From contig JAWZYU010000013.1 of assembly GCA_038380435.1 (NCBI GenBank), positions 60,724,946 to 60,788,945 on the forward strand: a DNA stretch of 64,000 nt. The letters run 5' to 3'. Below are positions 56,243 to 64,000 of the stretch, one piece after another. The notes below the pieces were generated by a model. The model did not search any database and was not told where the DNA came from. It saw only the letters and a program-made list of their open reading frames with translations. The DNA comes from Ryuthela nishihirai (Eukaryota; Arthropoda; Arachnida; Araneae; Heptathelidae). Each line of letters starts with the position of its first letter. Positions within the stretch are counted from its first letter, which is position 1. Position numbers and translations under genes: made by a program.

Positions 56243-57503
56243 GAAGGTTTTATCAAAATAATGGAAACACCGACGGCGACTGGAGTACACCCAATACGCC
56301 GTATGCATACCACAGGGACAGCATCACCCGTAATGTGATATAAGGGGAGAAGTTCGATGTCGGCTATCACTTAGCAGTACCTCAGGCGCAGGTGAAACAG
56401 CTGTTGTGGTGTAATTGTTGACAATGTCAGATCTCAGTGACTCCCATAAAGAAATGATCGTTGGTGAGCGTCTTGCAGGAGCTTCAGTAACCCTCAAACG
56501 TGCACATTTTGGACACCATACGAAGTTGTCAGATAGGGATAGACGAGCATGGGCATGGATTGTACAACGGAAGCCAAAGACCATGGCACAACAAATAGCA
56601 GCAGATTTGAACACCAGTCGGAATGATCCCATTTCCATCATAAGTTTGTTGGGAACTTCATCGTGCCAGTATTTATGGCCTTGCTGAAATCCAAAAACCT
56701 CTGATTACCAACATCAATGCAAACAAACGTGCAAGGTGGTGCAAAGCACATAAAAATTGGATTCTAAAGACTGGCAAAGTATCATCTGGTCTGATGAATC
56801 GTGCTACATATTGTTTCCCACCACTGGTAGTTAGAGACATAGCTTATTTTTAATATCTTTTTATCTTACTTTTAAAATTATTTTATAATTATTTATTTTA
56901 AAAATTAATTTATTTTATAATTATTTTCAAAATCTGCATTCGAAAACCTGCAGAAGCATACCACTCCAACTGTGAAGATGGAAGTGGATCCTTGAAGCTG
57001 TGGGGTGCCATATCATGGCATTCCTTAGGGCCATTAATTATTCTTCAAAGTCGTGTCACATCCGCAACGTAGGAATTCATTCTCGGGGACCACATGCACC
57101 GAATGCTGCGGGCATTGTTCCCTACTGACCGTCCCTGGTTTCAAGCGGATAATGCACAAGTACATTGAGCGAAACGTGTCAAGTTGTGGTTCATATTGTG
57201 GTTTGCAGAGCATGAGGACGAGGTAAAGCAGCTACCCTGGCCACCTCAGTATTATTGAACATTTGTAGGAATATCTGGTGTGCAACGTCAGATCACACTT
57301 TCCACCTCCAGCATCACTGGTACAGTTGGGCCACATTTCACAGGAAGAATGGTCCCACATTCCATTACCGTATGTGCATTACTTGTATAAGTCTATTTCA
57401 TGTCGAATTGCGTCTGTTCTGAACGCCCGAGGTGGGCCTAGAGCTTATTAATAAAATGTTCTCCACAAACAGTACGTGTTTCTATTATTTTGATAAGCCT
57501 CTG
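56243..57503 (+). mobile_element. Tc1-like transposon relic
   Basis: Ends pair as TTTTATCAAAATAATGGAAA at the left and the complement of TTTCTATTATTTTGATAAGC at the right, each next to TA. The transposase remnant begins MSDLSDSHKEMIVGERLAGA (56424) and continues with DWQSIIWSDESCYILFP (after a shift), LKLWGAISWH, and late blocks around 57125-57290 (FQADNAQVH, QLPWPP). An AT-only insertion (about 56830-56945) interrupts the gene after the first catalytic block. Confidence 0.83.
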
Positions 57504-58570
57504 TAAGTAGATAGATTCTTATAATAAAAATAATCGTCATCGTAATACTAATATTCATTCGCTTGCAACACTAAAATAAAACCTGTTTTGGATAGGCACC
57601 AAGATCTTACATTTCGAAAGTGAATTCTTTCATCTTCTAATATCATTCTCCATCTTCTAATATCATTATCATCTTGAAATCAGCAAGGATTACTATTTTA
57701 GGGGTAAACTTCCTTCGGCAGAGCAGTACGCTAAGCCTCAGGATATCTGTATAACTCAGTAGAACAAGTTAGTACTTCCCCCAGAACGGGGGAGAAACGA
57801 TCGAGCCACAAGGGCTGACCTTGACCCCGGAGGGTCGGTAGATCTCCAGGCAGTAGAGAAGCAGGCTGTTGCGGAACCAGCATGCTTGCCAACCATCTGT
57901 CTAAGAATCAACGTTTCGTTTTAAAGGTATTCTCTTCTCCCCAACTCGCATGATATTTCTGCAGAAAGCAGAATCCATGAAGAACTGATGCTGGAAATAT
58001 GAATTAGGATTCCTGTTCTCTTGTAATTTGCTTTGTCACAGATAATAAGCACAGGACACGTTTCGGTAGTTTTGTAGCAGAGCACGCCCAGAAGTAGTGG
58101 AGAAGGATAGTGGAAAGAAAAGCGAGCATAGAAGTGAAAGTGTTTGTGCTTCGATATAGTTTAATCTTTAAAAGGAGGTTTTGTATGGTTTTGAAGAAAT
58201 GTTATCTTGTAGGTCGGGACATCGTGTTTCTGTTTAGTCCTTAAAAGGACAATTTTGAGCTGTAGTCGTTAGAAGAATATTTTTTATTTTCTTTATATTA
58301 TTCGAGGGGATCCAAAATTGGATATCCCACAATATCCGAAATTGGATATTGTGGGGTTGTCAGGGGAATATAGGCCAGATCCCATTTTTGTGTGTGGGTG
58401 GATAGAATTTTTATATTTTGAAGAGCCATAAATTTATCTATAGCTTATGATAGAAAGGGGAGGATTCACTAGAGATATATAGGTATGCATGATTCTTGTG
58501 GTTTCAAATCTAATGTATTGCTTTTAAGTGTAATCATATAACAGGATAAGGGGAGAAGTTCCTAAGCATC
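57504..58570. other. No recognisable gene; one short hairpin
   Basis: Contains a hairpin at 58327-58354 (CCACAATATCC, 6-base loop, exact complement) and a small duplicated motif (CATCTTCTAATATCATT) near 57630-57670. No coding feature is recognised. Confidence 0.45.
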
Positions 58571-60022
58571 TACAAAACAGGGAAAAAATGCAACACCTGG
58601 AAGGATTAATGTCATTTTATTGAAACTCAGGCAGATATTAGCATACTCTGAGATGTGCTATTCATTACATTACCAAAAAAATATGGTAAATTACCACTTT
58701 AACTACCCGGTAAAGTGGTATAATTAGTATGATATTGAACCAACCACCCATGCAGCAATGCTTTCATGAACAGAGCGGGAAAGGCTAACATCGTCACACA
58801 GCTCTAGTACTTGGTATCTTTGTGTGGGGTGACATTAATCGGACATCTAAGTCAGAACTAGTGATCGTAAGGTGATCTCTAACTGCACAACGATATGTTA
58901 CCAACATTTTGGTGCCAGTGGCTGTGCCATTTGTTTAGCAACATGGAACCTTTTACCAGCAAGATAAAGCCCGTCCCCACACAGCCCGCCTTAGTCTGCA
59001 GTATCTACTCGAGACAAACGTTCAGGTACTACCATGGCCGTACGCTTGAGGGACCTTTCACCTATTGAACATGTCTGGGACATGAATGGCTGACAACTCC
59101 AACAACACCCAAGAGGTGCGCCAACCCTGTCGCTGAAATAGAACAGCGACTTCACGCTATTTGACGTTATATCCATCAGCAGACATTACAGAGCTGTACG
59201 ACAGACACACTGGGTGGCATTCCTTTCCCCTGAATGACGGCGAACACGTTGTCTACCGTCGTGCTGACCAAGACAAAAACGAGATTCGTTCACTAAATAC
59301 CACCACCCCGAAATAAAGAGAGGTACTGCACTCTTGTTCGTCCCAGTTCTGTCTAAGGCGACATCACTGAAGACATGCTTGCATGTGGGCAGATGTGAGA
59401 ATCAAACGTAGTGCCAGACGATAGGCTCGCAAAGAAAACTGTAAAAGCCTGTTGTTTACCGTCCGCCTGGTAGGTAAGTATTCGATGTGTTACCTGTTGC
59501 CAGTCCCTTTGAGGTTGTGTTGTAGTCGCGAATCTATCATGCAATGCCATGCATCAGAAATGGCAGTCCTGTGCTCAGTGGTCATACGTCGTTTTCCTGA
59601 TCTTTGTCGGCATGTTCTGGATCCTTCTCGAACCCACTGGCGTCATATATATACCATGGTGCTGGGATTGCAGTCAACAAATTTGGCCATATCTCTATAC
59701 GACAAACCAGCTTCTCTAAGGCCGATGATTCTTTCAAGCTCAAAGTCTGTTAACTTTTGGAACAGCTGTCAATGTCTGCGTAAGGGCGTCTTTAGCGGTT
59801 TAGAAAAATTTCCACAACTTTTTGTCAACCAGGGACCTTTGGTTGCTTTTATCTATGTTTGACTGCTCCAGACCTGTGTCGTCAGCTCGCGCTTATCCAA
59901 TCGTTTCGATCGTCCTGCAAACCTAATCATTTCTATGTATTTCCACATACTACCGCTTCCCTAGATTTCGTCACATTTGCATAACGTCTTTCAAGTGTTG
60001 CATTTTTTATTTCCAGTAGTGT
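58571..60022 (-). mobile_element. Tc1-like transposon with inverted C-terminal half
   Basis: Inverted ends are recognisable (GGAAAAAATGCAACACCTGG at the left; complement of AAGTGTTGCATTTTTTATTT at the right). The N-terminal transposase half is on the minus strand: QRDWQQVTHRILT (about 59500), then NESRFCLGQHDGR and RVRRHSGERNA (about 59310-59215). The C-terminal half is on the plus strand: FVWGDINRTSKSELV (about 58821), QQDKARPHTARLSLQYLL (about 58955) and VQVLPWP, up to about 59210. The switch point is near 59215. The C-terminal segment (about 58750-59215) has therefore been inverted inside the element. Confidence 0.78.
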
Positions 60023-60616
60023 ATATCATTGACGTGGATGAGATTTCTTTTTCTTTAGAATGTTGTGTCTTGGTTTGAATTATAAATAGTTTTTTCCCTA
60101 TTAGAGTGTAAGAAAACATATAAATATATTTTGTTTTTGAAGTGGTAGTATGTTAGATTGCTTCAGCTAAGATTATTTGGATTGGATAAATATCGGGCTG
60201 TAATTTTATTTGCTTTTAGGGTGAATTTGCACTAAGTTACAGAGCAATTCTTGCAGCTAATTTGGCCAAGGCTTTAGTTTTGTTATATAGGCCCGGTTCT
60301 AGAAACAAATAAAGAGGGAAATGACATGCGAAGCAAACGGGCCGAAAAGATAAAAGAGGGGCGCCAAGACTCTAGATTTCCATTCTTGTATAACATTTCC
60401 CCCTTCGTTTTAGAAGTTTTTAAAAACGTTCTTGAAAAATGAGCGAAATAAGCACAAGTTAAATACTTTTCGGCTCCCTTACTGGGATTCTCCAAGTGAG
60501 CAGAGCAGCCATGCTCCCCATCCCCTCTAGATCCGCCCTGCTGCTACATAATACATATATTTGCGAATCTATAGTGAGTTTCAATTAAGAGGTTTTTTTC
60601 TTACACTGGTTTAATA
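60023..60616. other. No recognisable gene
   Basis: Intergenic or intronic sequence; nothing recognised beyond simple sequence. Confidence 0.45.
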
Positions 60617-62043
60617 CACTGCAAGACTTTGAAATTGCCCCATCCAGAAGGAATGAAGGGATAGGGATGAAATGTAGCACACATAGCAATACATATTTGC
60701 ATACCATGATTTAATTTGCAGCCACATAGAAAGGTTAGAAAACGAGATAATGCAGCACAATGTCACTCCTCAGTAGGTGGTTGCACCGCCGTACACGGCA
60801 TTACAGGCAGCAATACGGCGGGGCATGGAGTCATACACTCGACAGATATGGTCCTGAGGAATTGCACACAAAGCAGCATCGACTAGTTCCCATAATTCAT
60901 CAAGATTCCGTGGTCAGTGAGAGGATCCACACATCGTCCAATGTGTTCCCACAGATTTTCTATTCGGGATAAATGTGGAGATCGTGCTGGCCATGGCAAT
61001 ATTTGAACATATTGCAAACATTGTCTGGAGACCCTAGCAGTGTGTACATGGATGATGTCATGCTGGAAAATAGGCTACTGCATGCCTCCCACGAACGGTA
61101 AGAAAACGGGCTGCAGAACTGCGCTAACGTATCGTGCAGTTGTCAATGTTCCCGTGAAGCAGACAAGAGGTGACCTACTGTCATATCCAATAGTACCCCA
61201 TACCATTATGTCTGGCTGACAGGTGGTGTTCTGGTTGCGAACAAAAGCTGAATCTGTCCTCTCGCCAGGTTGTCGCCATACATGTACTCATCGATCGTCA
61301 GCACCCAGACAGAAATGACATTCATCATTAAACACAACAATGTTCCATTCATGACCCCAGTTCACACGACTTCGGCACCAAGCCAGACGAGCATTGCGAT
61401 GGTTTGCAGTCAATGGCAGTCGACGTAATGGTTGTCTAGAGTACAGGTGTGCCTCATGCAACCTTTGGTTTATCGTACGGGTTGTTATGGGACATCCTTT
61501 GCTGCTGACACAGCCCATCGAATATTGCCTGCAGTGCTCTGTTGTGACGAATGAGCATGTCGAACACTGCGCCTATAAAGCCATGATGACATCTGTTGGA
61601 CAACATCACTTCCTCTGTGACGCATGCTAGAACCTTCATTTCGCCACTGTTGCCAACAGCGTCCAACAGTTCGTGCATTCCAATGAACATGGGCAATGAC
61701 ACGATGTGTAAGTCCATCCAGCTTCACATGGGCCAATAATTCTTCCTCTCTCAAAAGCATCCAAATGGCGATAAATCTTCCGACAGCGTGTACCAGGCAT
61801 TTTCGGCCTTCGCTGAACAATTCACAAGCAGAACCACCTAATCTCAACCGTTTACATGACTTCCACCTGCATAAACACAATACAATCCCTGTTCCTTCCT
61901 GCACCTTTTATCTCTTGAGCCACACACATCATTGGCTCCAGATTATCATCATTTGCATATCTCAACTGCACACAACCACCTTTCTATTTGCATGTTTTTA
62001 CGACATGTCCTTCTGGGTGGGGCACTTTCAATGTCGAGCAGTG
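60617..62043 (-). mobile_element. Tc1-like transposon, same family as 6574-7996
   Basis: Ends CACTGCAAGACTTTGAAATT at 60617 and the complement of GCACTTTCAATGTCGAGCAG ending at 62043, each flanked by TA. The minus-strand transposase reads RFIAIWMLLREEELLAHVKL (about 61790), HWNARTVGRCWQQWRNEGSS, RTINQRLHEAHLYSRQPLRR (61480), NIVVFNDECHFCLGADDR (61340, Asp kept, Ser to Cys), PDIMVWGTIGYD, FQHDIIHVHTARVSRQC and ILPWPARSPHLSRIENLWEH. It lacks the 150-base block that interrupts the copy at 6574-7996, so it shows the uninterrupted arrangement. Several frameshifts inactivate it. Confidence 0.88.
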
Positions 62044-63061
62044 TATTCCATTTTAAGTTTATTAAAGAGAATCCATTTTATTTTTCCTGTTCCATTCTAA
62101 TTTATTTAGAGTTGTTTTGTTTTGAAGAGCAGATCGGCTTTGGTTGAGTGAGGAGAAAGTGCAGTTAGTATTGTTTTGTATCCTTAGGTAGTAGGGAGAA
62201 CAGAGCCCAAGCACATGGGTCAGAACAAAGGCAGGCTGCACTGGGACCTTATCTGAGAGCCCGGGAGAAACAACGGGGTAGTATAGTTTTTTAAATCCTG
62301 CTAAAAACAAACATTGGGGCTATTAACCCTTCTATTTTGTTCTGCTATTCGTGGAACTTTGTTACATATGCTAGCGTCTCCAGATTTAACTTGTTTACTT
62401 ATTTTTGGCCTATGACGTTTTCCGTTGGGTTTTATCTAATTTATGCTATGCTTTGGTTTTGCTAGTTGGTTAACAATGTTTCGCCTATTCAGCGGTGAAA
62501 GTAGATTTTGTATCTTACCGGTTCTTTTTAAAGCATAGCTATGTGTGGAAAATCATGCACAGGCGGTAACTCAACTGAAATCATCTTACAGAGGTAATAA
62601 AGTGACATGTATGGATGAAAGGGGAAAATACACAGAAATAGAAAATACTGGGACCGCCCCAGTATTTTCTATTTCCCCCTATGTTTCCCGCTAATAGCGA
62701 ATTATTTATTTATAGGAGATTTTAATATGAAATAAATAGTAATATATCTGAATACTTATCGATTACGTTATATTTGCGAATTTCGTCTTTATTACAAAAA
62801 ATATGTATCGGTCTTTTAACTTAATGTTTTCAAATTGTTCCTATATTTTTATTTTTATTTTTTTTCAATCTAATGCTTTTAAATTTATTTTATTTCTTGA
62901 AATGAAAAGCAAAATTTTAGAAAGAAAAATGAACTTTTATCTTATAATCACTCAACTTACATATTCTAAACTTAGGTGACATTTATTATAAACAAATTTA
63001 ACATTTTTTTAGAATGACATATCAGAGATTCAAAGTTATTTTTAAATAGAAGAATGTTTTC
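62044..63061. other. AT-rich stretch with one hairpin
   Basis: Apart from the hairpin at 62636-62675, no feature is recognised. Confidence 0.45.
62636..62675. repeat. Perfect 18-base hairpin
   Basis: GAAATAGAAAATACTGGG and its exact complement flank the 4-base loop ACCG. G- and C-runs outside extend the pairing partly. Confidence 0.9.
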
Positions 63062-63235
63062 AAAGCTTTTGTTCAACTATCAGGGAAGTATTCACTCGTA
63101 GTTTAACGTCTATATCAAATACAGAGGAAATATTCTCTTGAGCAGGGTAGGATACGAATTCATCACCTCCTGAAACGATGTCGGGTGTTCTGATCTCTGA
63201 GCTACCGACAGCCGATCTAGACTTCCTCAAATTGA
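63062..63235 (-). mobile_element. tRNA-like SINE (SINE-C), copy 1
   Basis: Minus strand: CGGTAGCTCAGAGATCAGAA (A-box-like TAGCTCAG) followed by ATTCGTATCCTACC and the body motif GTATTTGATATAGACGTTAA. It matches copy 2 on the other strand. Confidence 0.65.
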
Positions 63236-63283
63236 TGTTATGAACTTTCCTGCCTATAGAACACAACTCCGTGTCTCTTGATC

Positions 63284-63415
63284 GGCGGCCGGTAGCTCAG
63301 CGGTCACAGCATCTGACATCTTCGTATTCCACCACACTGAAGACAGTTCTTCCCCTATATTTGATATTGGCGTTAAACTTAGAGTTAATACTTCTTTGAT
63401 AGTAACTTTTAAAGT
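63284..63415 (+). mobile_element. tRNA-like SINE (SINE-C), copy 2, inverted to copy 1
   Basis: Plus strand: GGCGGCCGGTAGCTCAGCGG (A-box-like), then TCGTATTCCACC and TATTTGATATTGGCGTTAAA. The pair of copies is head-to-head, 48 bases apart. Confidence 0.65.
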
Positions 63416-63930
63416 TCATCAAGTGTAATCAATGCCTACACGAGGTACCGGAATTTCGCCTCTGCGATATCAGAGACAATAGATGCAAAATTTTAGCTTC
63501 TCCAAATCCAAAATGCAGTAAGAAAAGAGTAACTTTTGCCAAAGTCACAAAATAAAGTTTTTTGCTCCTGCAAATAGCGTTGTTTTAACAGCCAATCATT
63601 GCTTTCCTCCTCTTTCGCCCCTCTGTCGATCGTTAAAGTTGTGGTACAATCAGAGAAGCGGCATATACTTTCTGCTTGAATCAAAATTTGACCTTATCAT
63701 GTAGGTATAGAGCATACTGTAAAATGCTTCCACTTAAATATAAGGAGACATTTTTTCGAGTTGTTTTGGTTATCCAATTTAGGCAAATTTTTTCGGGTAA
63801 CTCATGCTTTACTAATCTAGTAAAAAGATATCGTTACTTTGTCTTGCTACTGCTCTCATAACACCACCACATAATCTTTCAATAGTATCAATTTTCTGCA
63901 GTATTATAACAATTTACAAGCCTTACAACG
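63416..63930. other. No recognisable gene
   Basis: A minus-strand stretch at about 63830-63898 (IERLCGGVMRAVARQS) follows a CAG and might be a coding fragment, but I recognise no family and see no matching donor. Confidence 0.35.
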
Positions 63931-63931
63931 G

Positions 63932-63997
63932 TATCACATTGCCTCGCAGTGACACTGCTACAGCTAGAATCCGGGTTCGAATCCTGGGTAGTGCCAT
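63932..63997 (+). mobile_element. tRNA-like head at window edge, probably a SINE
   Basis: GGTATCAC at the start and GTAGTGCC at the end can pair as an imperfect acceptor stem. CCGGGTTCGAATCCTGG is a good T arm with a B box. The anticodon and D arms are poor, so a working tRNA gene is unlikely. Confidence 0.4.
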
Positions 63998-64000
63998 AGC

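Overview
The window is a stretch of animal genomic DNA. It is AT-rich, has no operon-like gene packing, and is dominated by decayed transposable elements. The only host gene I can support is an axonemal dynein heavy chain of the DNAH3/7/12 type, read on the minus strand. Five short exons are visible (55525-55707, 33236-33367, 26791-26886, 15753-15881, 2784-2996, in transcript order). Each has good AG/GT splice sites, each is a multiple of three long, and all visible junctions are phase 0. Together they run from the AAA2 Walker B region to the AAA3 Walker A loop (GPIGTGKS). The piece that should follow the first exon (the SRCG region of AAA2, roughly 55-65 residues) was not found. The gene continues beyond both ends of the window. 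The mix of Tc1/mariner, RTE-like and I-like LINEs, Polinton remnants and several tRNA-derived SINEs fits an arthropod (a chelicerate would not surprise me), but that is inference.

Everything else is intronic or intergenic repeat DNA. From the left: a 370-bp foldback; the 5' half of an RTE-like LINE (copy 1); an unnamed dispersed repeat (R1) next to dynein exon 2784-2996; a 2.3-kb DNA element (4098-6405) with CACTGGGCAACA ends carrying a broken gene of a widespread uncharacterised protein family; a Tc1-like element with a duplicated fragment; and a Polinton/adintovirus-like relic (about 9.2-12.0 kb) with broken protease, capsid-type and integrase genes. From 13.8 to 30.3 kb lie a palindromic MITE, transposase remnants, five copies of a tRNA-derived SINE (SINE-A), RTE-like copies 2-5, two CR1-like fragments, a mariner, and a second SINE family (SINE-B) inserted in a LINE.

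From 34 to 55 kb, one long dynein intron (or intron set) holds RTE-like copies 6-9 on the plus strand. It also holds a near-complete 6-kb I-clade LINE on the minus strand (ORF1 with CCHC knuckles; ORF2 with endonuclease, reverse transcriptase and RNase H), a candidate Polinton DNA polymerase N-terminal fragment, an hAT-type MITE with an 8-bp target duplication, and three Tc1-like relics. The right end (56-64 kb) has three Tc1-like elements with recognisable inverted ends, one of which has its C-terminal half inverted, and more SINE heads.

The element types interact. SINE-A shares its 3' end with the RTE-like LINE, suggesting that LINE mobilises it. The most novel items are the CACTG-ended element with the uncharacterised gene, the SINE-A/LINE shared tail, the Polinton pieces, and the rearranged Tc1. 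No transposon gene here is intact. No CRISPR array, rRNA or convincing functional tRNA gene was seen.
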